A stretch of 64,000 bases of DNA from Oscillospiraceae bacterium (GCA_025757985.1 CP107210.1:2480001-2544000), one strand, 5' to 3'. Numbered from the stretch's first letter, positions 45,286 through 55,634 are shown. The notes: generated by a model from the letters alone, not told the origin. Made by a program: numbers and translations.

Positions 45286-47172
45286 ATGTCTGTTTCCGTT
45301 GCCGTCATCACCTGCGGCCCCAGCGACCTGCTCGCTCTGCTGCAGAAATCTCCGGCTCTTACCGTCGAAGTCCTGCACCCGAACGCTCTCACCCCCCACT
45401 GCCTCGATGGTTTCCAGTGCGCCTGCGTGCTGGGGGGCACCCGGGAGGAACCGCTGGTTTTCCCGGCGGAATGCCGCAGTGTGGTGGAGGATTTTTCGCA
45501 CAGCGGCAGACGGGTGCTGTATGAATACACCCTGAGTTTCTGCCAGAACTACTGTGCATCTCCCGATTCCACCCGCTTTCTCCGGCTGGTGTGCACCGAC
45601 GCGGAATTCGCCAGCCTGGAAGATGGACTTTTGTTGGATGATCAATGCAATATGCGCTGCACCCCCTACTATCGCAACAATCTGGCCAGACCTATTTTAA
45701 TGTATAAAAAGGGGCTGTCGGAACACGCCCGCCAGCCGCTCAGCCAACAGGAGCGCACCGACTGCCAGCAATATGGCATCTGGCTGGAAACCCCCGCCGT
45801 CGCCGTCTGCTCCTTCCGGCTGTGCAACTTTCTGCGGGCGCGATTCTCTCCGGTGCCGGCCTGGAGCCGACTGGTGCGCTCGCTGATCGGCTGGCTGTGC
45901 GGCGCGCCGGTTCTGGAGGAGGTGGAGTTTCCGCCTCAGTACCAAACCGGCTTTGCCCGTTCCGCCGCCGACTGTGCCGCCAGCGGCATCGACTGGTTCA
46001 GCCGTTCCGGCATTCTGGTGGATGAGGGCAAACGAGGCGTGCTGGAAGGGCTGGGCACCGAAATTTACCCCGACGGCCACCAGAAAACCGCCTCCTCCAT
46101 CCGCACTGACTGCTGCGGCGAAGCGGCGCTGGCCTATCTGATGCACTTTCTGGCATTCGGCGACGCCCGCAGCCTGGAGCGGGCCCAAAACCTGGAAGCT
46201 TTTGTCTACGACAAAATGCAGATCCGCTCGGGCCGCTTTCAGGGCATGCTCCGCTGGACCGACATCGCCTGGGAGGTGTGCTACCAGGACGATATGGCCC
46301 GGGCCATGCTGGTGACCCTGTTCAAAGCCCTGTACGGGCTGGGGCGGGAATATCTGCCCCAGTGCCGGATGGCGCTGGAATTTTTGATGAACACCACCGG
46401 GCCGGATGGCCTGCGGCCGGCCCGCACCGACAATCTGAACATGTCCGAGGAAGATTTTGCCGCGCTGAGCCGACAGAACGGAGCTTTCCCCTGCGCACAT
46501 TATAATGCCTTTTATCTGGCCTGTCTACTGCTGTACGGCAAGCTGGAAAAGGACGCCCGCTGCCTGGCCGTGGGCGAAACCGGCATGCAGGCGCTGCTGC
46601 AGGCCTATCCCAAAACCATCCGGGAACAGAGCCAAACCGAGGAGCTCTGCCGGCTTCTTCTCCCCTTTGCCTGGCTCTACTATGCCACCGGCAAACAGGA
46701 ATACCGGCAGATGCTCTACACCGTGACCCGGGATTTGGAAAAGATGCGACACCCCTCCGGCGCCTACCTGGAATGGGACGACGACTACTCCGCCGCATGC
46801 AGCAAGCAGGAAAACGGCGAATGTTCCCTGCTGGCCCGCAACGGCGACCCGGTGTGTGACCTTTTATACAGCAACAACTGGGTTCCCCTGGGGCTGATGC
46901 AGGCCTATTTTGTCACGGAAGATGCCTATTTTTACGATTTGTTCTGCCGGCACGCCGCATTTTTGTCCACAGCCCAGATCCACAGCCAGGACCCCCGGAT
47001 CGACGGCGCCTGGGCACGGGGCTTTGACGCGGAGCAAATGGAGGTCTGCGGTCTGCCCAACGATGTGGGCTGGGGGCCCTGGGCCGTTGAAAGCGGCTGG
47101 ACCGTGGCCGAAATTTGTGCCGGCCTGCTGCAGGGAGTTCTCAAAGACAAATTAAAGGAGTTTTACAAATGA
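45286..47172 (+). CDS. Unrecognised two-part protein: Rossmann-like N-terminus and alpha/alpha-barrel-like C-terminus
   Basis: 628 aa, no signal peptide. Residues 1-110 (VAVITCGPSDLL, CACVLGGTREEPLVF) look like a Rossmann or glutamine-amidotransferase-like fold. From about 270 on, the protein is a series of helix pairs (TDCCGEAALAYLMHFLAFGD; LVTLFKALYGLGREYL; LLPFAWLYYATGKQEYRQML) like the six-hairpin toroid of glycosidases and epimerases, ending in ESGWTVAEICAGLLQ. GAGGAAA precedes the ATG; first gene of the plus operon, overlapping the next start by ATGA. A role in breakdown of the imported glycan is inferred from position only. Confidence 0.6.
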   Translation: MSVSVAVITCGPSDLLALLQKSPALTVEVLHPNALTPHCLDGFQCACVLGGTREEPLVFPAECRSVVEDFSHSGRRVLYEYTLSFCQNYCASPDSTRFLRLVCTDAEFASLEDGLLLDDQCNMRCTPYYRNNLARPILMYKKGLSEHARQPLSQQERTDCQQYGIWLETPAVAVCSFRLCNFLRARFSPVPAWSRLVRSLIGWLCGAPVLEEVEFPPQYQTGFARSAADCAASGIDWFSRSGILVDEGKRGVLEGLGTEIYPDGHQKTASSIRTDCCGEAALAYLMHFLAFGDARSLERAQNLEAFVYDKMQIRSGRFQGMLRWTDIAWEVCYQDDMARAMLVTLFKALYGLGREYLPQCRMALEFLMNTTGPDGLRPARTDNLNMSEEDFAALSRQNGAFPCAHYNAFYLACLLLYGKLEKDARCLAVGETGMQALLQAYPKTIREQSQTEELCRLLLPFAWLYYATGKQEYRQMLYTVTRDLEKMRHPSGAYLEWDDDYSAACSKQENGECSLLARNGDPVCDLLYSNNWVPLGLMQAYFVTEDAYFYDLFCRHAAFLSTAQIHSQDPRIDGAWARGFDAEQMEVCGLPNDVGWGPWAVESGWTVAEICAGLLQGVLKDKLKEFYK

Positions 47173-49037
47173 AACTGGTTGTTCTTTCCCCCTCCAGCCT
47201 GCCGGAGGAACTCTTGGCGGGCCTGGGGCATCTGTGTGAATCCGAAGGTTTTGCCGTGGGCGAAGGCGGCATTGCGGTCACCGCGCGCCGGGCCGGTCGC
47301 TTTGCCTTCCGGCTGGAAGAAAACTCGCTGGAGGTGGAATACCGGGTGCCCGCCGAGTTTTTCCGCGCTTTGTCCTATCTGAAACAGCCGTCCCGCCAGC
47401 CCCTCGCCTGGAAGCAGCAGCCGGCCTTTGCCGAGGTGGGTGCAATGCTGGACTGTTCCCGCAATGCCGTGCTGACCCCCGACACGGTGAAGCTGATGCT
47501 GCGCAAAATGGCCCTGATGGGCATGTCGGTAGCCATGCTGTACACCGAGGACACCTACGAAATCCCTCAGCAGCCCTATTTTGGCTATCTGCGGGGCCGC
47601 TACACCCAGCAGCAGATGCGGGAACTGGACCGGTATGCGGCGGACCTGGGCATCGAGCTCATCCCCTGCATCCAGACCCTGGCGCATCTGGAGCGGGCGC
47701 TGCACTGGCCGCAGAATGACCCCGACCTGCGGGACACCGAAGACTGCCTGATGGTGGGGGAGGAAAAGGTATATGCCTACATCGAGCAGATGTTCCAGGC
47801 TGTGCGGGCCTGTTTCCACACCCGGCGCATCCACATCGGCATGGACGAGGCCTGGTCTTTGGGGCTGGGAAATTTCCGCTTCAAAAACGGGATCGTCCCC
47901 GCCTGGGAATTGATGAACCGGCACCTCTCCCGGGTGGCGGCTCTTGCCCAAAAATACAATTTCGCGCCGATGATCTGGAGCGACATGTACCTGCGCGCCG
48001 CTTCGCCCACCGGCGGCTACTACGACGTTCCCGACCAGCTGCCCCAGCCCGTTCTGGACGCCGCTCTGCCGGATGTTCCTCTGGTTTACTGGGACTACTA
48101 CCACATGGACCGGGCAAGCTACCGCAAGCTGTTTGACGTTCACGAGCAGTTCGGCGCACCGGTTCTGTTTGCCGGCGGCCTGTGGAGCTGGGTGGGGCCC
48201 GTGCCCGCGGTGGAAAAAATGCGCAGCGCCAGCCTTCCCGGCCTGGAAGAAGCGCGTGACCACCACATTTCCACCGTGCTGGCCACCGCCTGGGGCGACA
48301 ACGGCGCCGAATGCCCGCTGCCCGCCATTCTGTACGGTTTGCAGCTGTACGCCGAATTCACCTATACCGGCGACACCAGCCCCTCTGCCCTGGCCAGCCG
48401 CTTTGAAAGCTGCGTGGGGGAGCCCTGCGAGGCTTTTTCCCGTCTGGGCGAGTTCGATCTGCCTGCCCTGTTTGCCCCTGTGTCCGACGACCCCGTAAAC
48501 TTCTCCAAATTTCTGCTTTACCAGGACCCGCTGCTGCCGCTGTTTCAGGCCGACTGCGAGGGCCTTGCCCTTTCGGGCCGGTATGAATCGCTGCAGCGCC
48601 TGTACCACGGCTTTACCAGCCAGGAGCCGCGGTTTGAGGCCATGTACCGCTTTTACGAGCAGCTGGCCGGCTTGCTGGCGCTGAAGGTCCAGTGGTTTCT
48701 TCAGGCTCCCGCCGCCCGCTGCCAAAGCCCCCAGGCCGCCCAAATGGCCGCCCTGGCCCACGCCTGTGCCCGGCAATGCGAGAGCTGCCGAGCCGCCTGG
48801 GGCAGGCTGTGGGAAGCGGTGAACAAACCTTTCGGCTATGAGGTGATCGATCTGCGCATGGCGGGCCTGACCGGGCGATTCCGCACCGCCGAAGTCCAAA
48901 TGCAGCGCCTGCACCAGGGAGAGATCGACGAGATCGAAACCCTTGCCTGCCCCAAGCTGCGCTGCCTGACCAACGCCGACGGCAAATTCCGGGGCTGCTA
49001 TTCCTGGGGCGAATGCATCTCCGCCTGCCGCATATAA
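47169..49037 (+). CDS. GH20-family beta-N-acetylhexosaminidase-like enzyme
   Basis: 622 aa, cytoplasmic. A small N-terminal domain leads to a barrel with LYTEDTYEIPQQPYFGYLRG and the GH20 catalytic pair in HIGMDEAW (Asp226, Glu227): the Asp orients the substrate acetamido group and the Glu is the acid. GH20 enzymes release terminal GlcNAc/GalNAc. Later barrel motifs are PMIWSDMYLR and LVYWDYYH. The ATG at 47169 has AAGGAG 8 bases ahead and overlaps the previous stop. It is the main evidence that the substrate contains N-acetylhexosamine. Confidence 0.82.
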   Translation: MKLVVLSPSSLPEELLAGLGHLCESEGFAVGEGGIAVTARRAGRFAFRLEENSLEVEYRVPAEFFRALSYLKQPSRQPLAWKQQPAFAEVGAMLDCSRNAVLTPDTVKLMLRKMALMGMSVAMLYTEDTYEIPQQPYFGYLRGRYTQQQMRELDRYAADLGIELIPCIQTLAHLERALHWPQNDPDLRDTEDCLMVGEEKVYAYIEQMFQAVRACFHTRRIHIGMDEAWSLGLGNFRFKNGIVPAWELMNRHLSRVAALAQKYNFAPMIWSDMYLRAASPTGGYYDVPDQLPQPVLDAALPDVPLVYWDYYHMDRASYRKLFDVHEQFGAPVLFAGGLWSWVGPVPAVEKMRSASLPGLEEARDHHISTVLATAWGDNGAECPLPAILYGLQLYAEFTYTGDTSPSALASRFESCVGEPCEAFSRLGEFDLPALFAPVSDDPVNFSKFLLYQDPLLPLFQADCEGLALSGRYESLQRLYHGFTSQEPRFEAMYRFYEQLAGLLALKVQWFLQAPAARCQSPQAAQMAALAHACARQCESCRAAWGRLWEAVNKPFGYEVIDLRMAGLTGRFRTAEVQMQRLHQGEIDEIETLACPKLRCLTNADGKFRGCYSWGECISACRI

Positions 49038-49065
49038 CGCATATAAAAAAGAAAGAGGTATTATA

Positions 49066-50349
49066 ATGGATCTTCCCATCAAAATCGTCATCGGCGGTCT
49101 GGGTGTGCGGGGATATGAGGTATACGCCTCCTATGCCAAGCGCAACCCCGACAAAATGCAGGTGACCGCCATCGCCGAACCCAACCCCATCCGCCGCCGG
49201 GATGTGCAGCGGGACCTGGGCCTTTCGGACAGCCAGTGCTACGAAACCATGGAATCCCTCCTGCAGCAGCCCCGTCTGGGGGATGTGGCTGTCATCGCCA
49301 CCCAGGACCGCGACCATGTGCGGCTGGCACTTCCCGCCCTGGAAAAAGGGTATCACCTGCTGCTCGAAAAGCCCATCTCTCCCCTTTTGCAGGAATGTCT
49401 GGCACTGCAGCAAGCGGCGCACCGCTGCGGCCGGATCGTCACCGTGGCCCATGTGCTGCGCTACACTCAGATTTTCTCCACTGTGAAACGGCTGCTGGAA
49501 TCCGGAGAGATCGGCCGGCTCATCCACATGGATCTGATCGAAAATGTGGCCTACTGGCATTTTGCCCACAGCTATGTGCGGGGCAACTGGCGCCGCGAGG
49601 AGGATTCCAGCCCCATGATTCTGGCAAAAAGCTGCCACGACCTGGACCTGCTGCGCTGGTTTGCCGGCAGCGCCTGTATATCCCTCTCCTCCAACGGCGG
49701 CCTGTCTGTTTTTCGCGCTGAAAGCGCCCCCGAAGGCGCGGACGACCGCTGCACCCGCTGTGCCCTATCCACCCGCTGCCCGTACAGCGCTGTGCGCATC
49801 TACATGGAAAATGAAAAGACCGGCATTCTCGGCGGCAATGCCGGCTGGCCCTGCTCGGTGCTGAGCGAAACGCCCACGCCGGACAGCATCCGCGCCGCTC
49901 TGGAAAAGGGGCCCTACGGGCGCTGTGTCTACGCCTGTGACAACGATGTGGCCGACCACCAGTGTGTGAACATGCAGTTTGCCAACGGCGTCTGCGCCAC
50001 CTTCACCGTGACCGCCTTCACCCAGGAATGCTGCCGCACCATGCGCGCCATGGGCTCGCTGGGAGAGCTGGAGATCGACATGCTCCGCAACCGCGTGATG
50101 CTGCGCCGCTTTGGGCAGCCCGAGCAGATCATCGAGCTGGACAAGCTCACCGACCGCTTTGCCGGGCACGGCGGCGGCGATGACCGGATGATGGACGCCC
50201 TGGCCGCACTTTTCCAGCGGGAAGACCCCGCCTCGCTCACCTCGGTGGACGTTTCCATCGACAGCCATATCATGGCGCTTGCTGCCGAGCGTTCACGGCT
50301 GGAGGGCGGCGCCTGCATCGACCTGCTTCAGTTTGCCCGCCGCACCTGA
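49066..50349 (+). CDS. Gfo/Idh/MocA-family oxidoreductase
   Basis: 427 aa. Nucleotide-binding GGLGVRGYEVY at the start, the catalytic-region LLEKPIS (about 100-106), and the HDLDLLRWF helix near 190. These enzymes oxidise or epimerise sugars with NAD(P); some act as glycosidases by a redox route. A Cys-rich insert (CTRCALSTRCPYS, about 228-240) could hold a metal and is common in this subgroup. AAAGAGG precedes the ATG. Confidence 0.85.
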   Translation: MDLPIKIVIGGLGVRGYEVYASYAKRNPDKMQVTAIAEPNPIRRRDVQRDLGLSDSQCYETMESLLQQPRLGDVAVIATQDRDHVRLALPALEKGYHLLLEKPISPLLQECLALQQAAHRCGRIVTVAHVLRYTQIFSTVKRLLESGEIGRLIHMDLIENVAYWHFAHSYVRGNWRREEDSSPMILAKSCHDLDLLRWFAGSACISLSSNGGLSVFRAESAPEGADDRCTRCALSTRCPYSAVRIYMENEKTGILGGNAGWPCSVLSETPTPDSIRAALEKGPYGRCVYACDNDVADHQCVNMQFANGVCATFTVTAFTQECCRTMRAMGSLGELEIDMLRNRVMLRRFGQPEQIIELDKLTDRFAGHGGGDDRMMDALAALFQREDPASLTSVDVSIDSHIMALAAERSRLEGGACIDLLQFARRT

Positions 50350-50371
50350 TTTTTCCCCGGAGGTATTCCCC

Positions 50372-52852
50372 ATGCCATGTGTTCGTCACCTGCCCCGCTG
50401 CACCGATTGCTCCCCCCGCCCCTACGAAGAAGTGCACCGCGCCCTTGCCCGCCGGGCTGCGGAGGAAGGCATCATCCTTTTGAAAAACGAAAACCACACG
50501 CTTCCTCTGCCCTCCGGCTGCCGCATTGCCCTCTACGGCACAGGCGCTCTGCACACCCTGAAGGGCGGGACCGGATCGGGAGATGTAAACGCCCGGGAAA
50601 CCGTTTCCATCCGCGACGGCCTGTACGCCGCCGGCTTTCAGATCGCCAACGAAGCCTGGCTGCAGCACTGTGACACCATCTATCGCCAGGCCCGCAGCAA
50701 ATGGCGGGGCCGCGTCTGGGAACAGCTGGAAACCGGCCAGCAGCCCCACTTTTTTGCCGCGTATGTCAACACGCCCTTTCAGGCTCCCGCCTGTGCGCCT
50801 GCCAAAGCGGCCTGCGATGCTGCACTGTATGTATTGAGCCGGTCCTCGGGAGAAGGGGCAGACCGCAAAAACGAGCCCGGCGACTATCTGCTCTCGAAAT
50901 GGGAAATGCAGGACCTGCGCAGTCTGTGCAGCTTTTATCCCTCTGTCATTCTGGTGCTGAACACCGGCGGCATCGTGGACCTTTCGGTTTTGGACGAGCT
51001 GCCCCGGATCCATGCCGTGCTGCTGCTCTCACAGCCCGGCATGGAAGGCGGAAACGCCCTGGCCGACGTGCTGCGCGGCGCCGTGTCCCCCAGCGGGCGG
51101 CTCACCGACTGCTGGCCGCTGCGGCTGCAGGACTGCCCCTGTATGCAGCAGCCTTCCCCTGACCCCCGCACCGTTCGGTACCATGAGGGGATTTTTGTGG
51201 GATACCGCTACTTTGACACCTTTGACGTACCGGTTCGATTTGGATTTGGAGATGGCCTTTCCTACACGCAGTTTTCCATCCAGGCCGGCTGCCTGCGCCT
51301 GGAACGGGGAAACCGGCCCCGGTTTGTGCTGGACTGCACCGTGCAAAACACCGGGGACCGCTGGAGCGCAAAAGAGGTGATGCAGCTCTACGCCACCTGT
51401 CCCTGCGCCCTGCAGCCAAAAGAATACCGCCGGCTGGTCGCCTTTGCCAAAACCGGCCTGCTGGCGCCCGGGCAGAAACAGACACTTGCACTGGAATTTT
51501 CTCCCGATGCTCTCGCCTCTTTTGATCCGCAGGCGGGCGGCTGGGTACTGGACGCCAAAACCTATGGCCTTTGGCTGGGAAACTCGCTGCAGAGCTGCCG
51601 CCTGATTGGCGGCATACAGCTGGAACAGCGGGAGGTACTGGAACAGGTTTCGCTCTGCTGGCCGGACGCACCGCAGGACTGGTTTTCTCCCGGAATGAAG
51701 CACTGCCTGGAAAAGCGCCGCTCTCTGGAAAAAGAACTCCTGCAGCAGGGGCTGCCCATCCTGCCGGTCCGCCCGGGCTTGCTGCTCGGCTCCGCCCGCT
51801 CTCGTCCGCACCCCGACCCCAACGCCGAAAAAGCCCTTGCAATCGCCTCGCAGCTGGATGATGATTCGCTGGTGCGGCTCTGTGTGGGCCAATGGCACAA
51901 AGACGACGAAAGCCAACTGGGGTCCGCCGGGGTGAGCGTGCCCGGGTCTGCCGGCGAAACCCAGGAAATCGGCGGGGACATCCGGGTTCCCTCTCTGGTC
52001 CTGGCGGATGGGCCCGCCGGCCTGCGGCTGGCCAGCTGCTATTTCACCCAAAAAGGGCAGCCGCTGATCCCGCCTTTGGAACAGTGCTTTGAAAACGGCT
52101 TTCTGGCCCGCGGCGAGTACAACCCGGGCGGCACCCGGCACTACCAGTACTGCACTGCATTTCCCATTGGAACCATGCTGGCCCAATCCTGGAACACCTG
52201 CCTTTTGCAGGAAGTGGGGGCCGCCGTGGGCTACGAAATGGCTCTGTTTGGGGTCAGCCTCTGGCTGGCGCCCGGCATGAACATCCACCGCAGCCCACTC
52301 TGCGGCCGCAATTTTGAATATTTTTCCGAAGACCCGCTTTTGTCCGGCCAGATGGCGGCCGCCATCACCCGGGGAGTCCAGTCCTGCCCGGGCTGCGGCG
52401 TCACCCTCAAGCACTTTGCCTGCAACAACCAGGAGACCGAACGGCTGGAATCCAACAGCCTGGTTTCGGAACGGGCTCTGCGCGAAATTTATCTGCGGGG
52501 TTTTCAAATCGCCGTACAGTCGGCCCAGCCCAGTGCCATTATGACCAGCTACAATCTGGTAAACGGCGTCCATGCGGCAAACAGTGCCGCCCTCTGCACA
52601 GCCATCGCCCGCTGCGAATGGGGCTTTGCCGGCATCTTTATGACCGACTGGGACACCACGTCCAGCCGCCGCTGCACCGCCGAGGGCTGCATCCAGGCCG
52701 GCAACGATCTGTTGATGCCCGGCAGCCGGCGGGAGTACAGCGCGCTGCTGTGCGCTCTCCGCGATGGCAGGCTGGACCGCCGGCTGCTGCGCAGCTGTGC
52801 CGGGCGGATCATCAAAACGGCGCTGGGGCTCTCCGCCCCCACAGCGCCCTGA
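50372..52852 (+). CDS. GH3-family glycosidase with permuted domain order
   Basis: 826 aa. The order is inverted against standard GH3. First comes the alpha/beta sandwich normally at the C-terminus (EGIILLKNENHTLPLP, GGTGSGDVN, to about 330). A fibronectin-III-like domain follows (about 330-430). The barrel normally at the N-terminus is last (VPSLVLADGPAGLR; CGVTLKHFACNNQE; nucleophile Asp759 in FMTDWDTT). Such permuted GH3 enzymes are known from ruminococci as beta-glucosidases. No signal peptide. CGGAGG stands 9 bases before the ATG. The sugar specificity may be glucose, xylose or GlcNAc and cannot be decided here. Confidence 0.85.
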   Translation: MPCVRHLPRCTDCSPRPYEEVHRALARRAAEEGIILLKNENHTLPLPSGCRIALYGTGALHTLKGGTGSGDVNARETVSIRDGLYAAGFQIANEAWLQHCDTIYRQARSKWRGRVWEQLETGQQPHFFAAYVNTPFQAPACAPAKAACDAALYVLSRSSGEGADRKNEPGDYLLSKWEMQDLRSLCSFYPSVILVLNTGGIVDLSVLDELPRIHAVLLLSQPGMEGGNALADVLRGAVSPSGRLTDCWPLRLQDCPCMQQPSPDPRTVRYHEGIFVGYRYFDTFDVPVRFGFGDGLSYTQFSIQAGCLRLERGNRPRFVLDCTVQNTGDRWSAKEVMQLYATCPCALQPKEYRRLVAFAKTGLLAPGQKQTLALEFSPDALASFDPQAGGWVLDAKTYGLWLGNSLQSCRLIGGIQLEQREVLEQVSLCWPDAPQDWFSPGMKHCLEKRRSLEKELLQQGLPILPVRPGLLLGSARSRPHPDPNAEKALAIASQLDDDSLVRLCVGQWHKDDESQLGSAGVSVPGSAGETQEIGGDIRVPSLVLADGPAGLRLASCYFTQKGQPLIPPLEQCFENGFLARGEYNPGGTRHYQYCTAFPIGTMLAQSWNTCLLQEVGAAVGYEMALFGVSLWLAPGMNIHRSPLCGRNFEYFSEDPLLSGQMAAAITRGVQSCPGCGVTLKHFACNNQETERLESNSLVSERALREIYLRGFQIAVQSAQPSAIMTSYNLVNGVHAANSAALCTAIARCEWGFAGIFMTDWDTTSSRRCTAEGCIQAGNDLLMPGSRREYSALLCALRDGRLDRRLLRSCAGRIIKTALGLSAPTAP

Positions 52853-52898
52853 CCAGACAACCATGGCGGCAATCACATACAAGGAGGTTTTTACAACA

Positions 52899-54101
52899 AT
52901 GGATACCGAAAAACTGCGCAGCTGGCAAAGCTGGATTCGCACCGAACTTGAATCCTCTGTGAACTTTTGGCTCAAAAACGGCATGGATCCCGAGCACGGC
53001 GGCATCTACACCTGCCTGACCCGGGAAGGCAAGGTGTTTTCCACCGATAAAAGCGTTTGGATGCAGGGACGGTGCGGCTGGATTTTTGCCCACATGTGCC
53101 GCCTGTACGGCACCAGGCCGGAATGGCTGGAAGCGTCCCGGTCCTGTCTGGATTTTATGGAAGACCACTGCATCAACCGCAGTGCCGGAAACCGGATGTA
53201 CTTCACCGTGACGGCAGACGGAAAGCCCCTGCGCCAGCGCCGGTACTGCTTTTCCGAGGGATTTTATGCCATCGCCAATGCGGAATACTACGGCATTACC
53301 GGCGACAGAAAATGCCTGGAACGAGCCCGCCGGGCCTATCAGCTGGTATACGATCTGAACCACGGCGCTCCCGACCCCACCGGCCTTGGCCCCAAAACCA
53401 TCCCCGAAACCCGAAAGGGGCGCGCTCTGGCCGACCCCATGATCTTTTTGAACATGACCAGCGTTCTGCGCCGTGTAGACCCGGAACAGGCCGCTCTCTA
53501 CGACCAGTATTCCGCCCAGTGCGTCCACGACATCTTCGCCTACCACCACAAACCCGATCTGCACTGCACCCTGGAATCGGTGGGGATGAACGGAGAATTT
53601 CAAAGCGACATTTCCGCGGGGCGCGTCGTCAACCCGGGCCACGATATCGAGTGCAGCTGGTTTTTGATGGAGGAAGCCAACCGCATCGGCAGCCGGGACC
53701 TGCACCGGAAGGCCGAGGATGTGTTCCGTTTTGCCATCAACGCCGGCTGGGACCAGGAATACGGCGGTCTGCTCTATTTCATTGACTGCATGGGGCTGCC
53801 CCCCGAAGCCTATGAACACGACATGAAGCTGTGGTGGCCCCACAACGAAATCCTCATCGCCAGCCTCATGGCCTACCGCGACACCCGGGACGAAACCTAT
53901 CTGGACTGGTTCTACAAAACCATCGCCTATTGCCGCGACCACTTCGCCGACCCTGCATACGGGGAGTGGTATGGATACCTGCGCCGGGACGGCAAACCCA
54001 CGCTGCCTGCCTGCAAGGGAAGCACCTTCAAGGGCCCGTTCCACGTGCCCCGCAGCCTTTCCATGGCGGACAAGCTCATCGACGAGATTCTCGCTCCATA
54101 A
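52899..54101 (+). CDS. N-acylglucosamine 2-epimerase (AGE) family protein
   Basis: 400 aa, complete alpha/alpha barrel. Family motifs: WMQGRCGWIFAHMCR (about 50-64), ESVGMNGEF, NPGHDIECSWFL (about 247-258) and WWPHNEILIA (about 312-321), with the two catalytic-site His. AGE enzymes interconvert GlcNAc and ManNAc; relatives act on glucose/mannose or cellobiose. AAGGAGG precedes the ATG. With GH20 it supports hexosamine use. Confidence 0.85.
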   Translation: MDTEKLRSWQSWIRTELESSVNFWLKNGMDPEHGGIYTCLTREGKVFSTDKSVWMQGRCGWIFAHMCRLYGTRPEWLEASRSCLDFMEDHCINRSAGNRMYFTVTADGKPLRQRRYCFSEGFYAIANAEYYGITGDRKCLERARRAYQLVYDLNHGAPDPTGLGPKTIPETRKGRALADPMIFLNMTSVLRRVDPEQAALYDQYSAQCVHDIFAYHHKPDLHCTLESVGMNGEFQSDISAGRVVNPGHDIECSWFLMEEANRIGSRDLHRKAEDVFRFAINAGWDQEYGGLLYFIDCMGLPPEAYEHDMKLWWPHNEILIASLMAYRDTRDETYLDWFYKTIAYCRDHFADPAYGEWYGYLRRDGKPTLPACKGSTFKGPFHVPRSLSMADKLIDEILAP

Positions 54102-54116
54102 AAAGGAGGACTGGCT

Positions 54117-55634
54117 ATGCCCCGTATCCTACTGCTGCCATTGGATGAGCGCCCCTGCAACTTTCTCTATCCCGCGTTAATGGTCGAAAAATGCACCGAT
54201 GTCCAGCTGCTGCTCCCTCCCAAAGAGCTGATGGGCAGCAAAAAGCGGCCTGCCCCGTTTTTGCTGCTGGCGCAATGGCTGGGAAAAAACTTTTCCTGCT
54301 GTGACTATGCGGTGATCTCGATTGATATGCTCGTATATGGCGGCATCGTCCCTTCCCGGCTGCACCATCAAACCACCCGGGAATGTTTGGATCGCCTGCA
54401 TCTTCTGGCCGATCTGCGCGCGCGATATCCCCAGGTCAAGCTCTTTGCCTTCAGCCTTATCATGCGGGCGCCCTGCTACAATTCTGCCGACGAGGAGCCG
54501 GACTACTATGCCGAGCACGGGAGCTCCCTCTTCCGTGTGGGAGTGCTGCGGGACAAAATCCAGCGCAATTTGGCCACAGCCGAAGAAAAATCCGAGCTTT
54601 CCGGCCTGGAACAGAGCATTCCGCGCTCCGTCCTCTCCGATTTCTGCAGCCGGCGCAGCACCAACCACGCGGTGAATCTGCAAACTATTTTTCTGGCGGA
54701 ACAGGGGGTATTGGATTTTCTCACCATCCCCCTGGACGACTGTGCTCTCCTGGGATGGGCCGCCGCAGAGCGGCAGCAGCTCGCCGCCGCTATCCGCAGC
54801 CACGCGCTGGGCAGCCGCATATACAGCTACTCCGGCGCCGATGAGGCCGGCTGCATCCTGCTGGCACGGGCGGTCAACCACAGCCGCGGCATAACCCCGT
54901 CGGTGCACATCTGTTACAGCAGCGCCGGCGCACCTATGGTTATTCCCCGCTTTGAAGACCGGCCGCTGGGCGAAAACCTCAAATGGCTGGTCGCCGCGGC
55001 CGGCGGCAGAACCTGCTTTTCCCTGCAAGAAGCCGACTACATCCTTGTTGTCAACGCCCCCACCGAAGGGCAAAGCGCCATGGGCGACGCCAAATCTCCC
55101 GCCCCTCACTCTGCTTTTGGCGAACGATGCCTGCCCGATCTCGCCGCCAATCTGCGGGCACTGGCCGCCAAAAAGCCTGTGATTCTGGCCGACCTGGCTG
55201 TCACAAACGGAGCCGACCGGGAATGGATGGACCTTTTGCAGCAGCAAAATCTGTTGAAAACGCTCTATGCCTATGCAGGCTGGAACACAGCGGCCAATGC
55301 TGCCGGCTGCTGCATCGCCCAGGGAATGCTCTGCGGCAAAGATAGCACACAAAGTGCCCTGTTCACCTGCCATCGGATTCTGGAGGATTGGCTTTATATG
55401 AGCCTGGTGCGCCGGGACGTTGCTGCATACGCGCAGCGAAAAGGGCTCTCTTTTGACGGCTCCTGGCAGGAACAGCTGCTTGCAAAATATGTGACACGGC
55501 AGATGTGCCGGCTGGCCAAAGGGCTTTCTCTCCCTGCACAGGTGGAAATCAGCCAAATTTCCTTTCCCTGGCATCGCCCGTTTGAAATCGAGCTTTTCAT
55601 CCAGCTCTCCGCACCTTCCAAAGCGGGCATGTAA
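54117..55634 (+). CDS. DUF4127-family protein
   Basis: 505 aa, the usual length. Family opening ILLLPLDERPCN is present, then ISIDMLVYGGIVPSR and LIMRAPCYNSADEEP, which are typical conserved blocks. Function of DUF4127 is unknown; in Firmicutes it recurs in sugar-use loci. AAGGAGG precedes the ATG. Last gene of the plus operon, 15 bases after the epimerase gene and directly before a terminator. Confidence 0.88.
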   Translation: MPRILLLPLDERPCNFLYPALMVEKCTDVQLLLPPKELMGSKKRPAPFLLLAQWLGKNFSCCDYAVISIDMLVYGGIVPSRLHHQTTRECLDRLHLLADLRARYPQVKLFAFSLIMRAPCYNSADEEPDYYAEHGSSLFRVGVLRDKIQRNLATAEEKSELSGLEQSIPRSVLSDFCSRRSTNHAVNLQTIFLAEQGVLDFLTIPLDDCALLGWAAAERQQLAAAIRSHALGSRIYSYSGADEAGCILLARAVNHSRGITPSVHICYSSAGAPMVIPRFEDRPLGENLKWLVAAAGGRTCFSLQEADYILVVNAPTEGQSAMGDAKSPAPHSAFGERCLPDLAANLRALAAKKPVILADLAVTNGADREWMDLLQQQNLLKTLYAYAGWNTAANAAGCCIAQGMLCGKDSTQSALFTCHRILEDWLYMSLVRRDVAAYAQRKGLSFDGSWQEQLLAKYVTRQMCRLAKGLSLPAQVEISQISFPWHRPFEIELFIQLSAPSKAGM

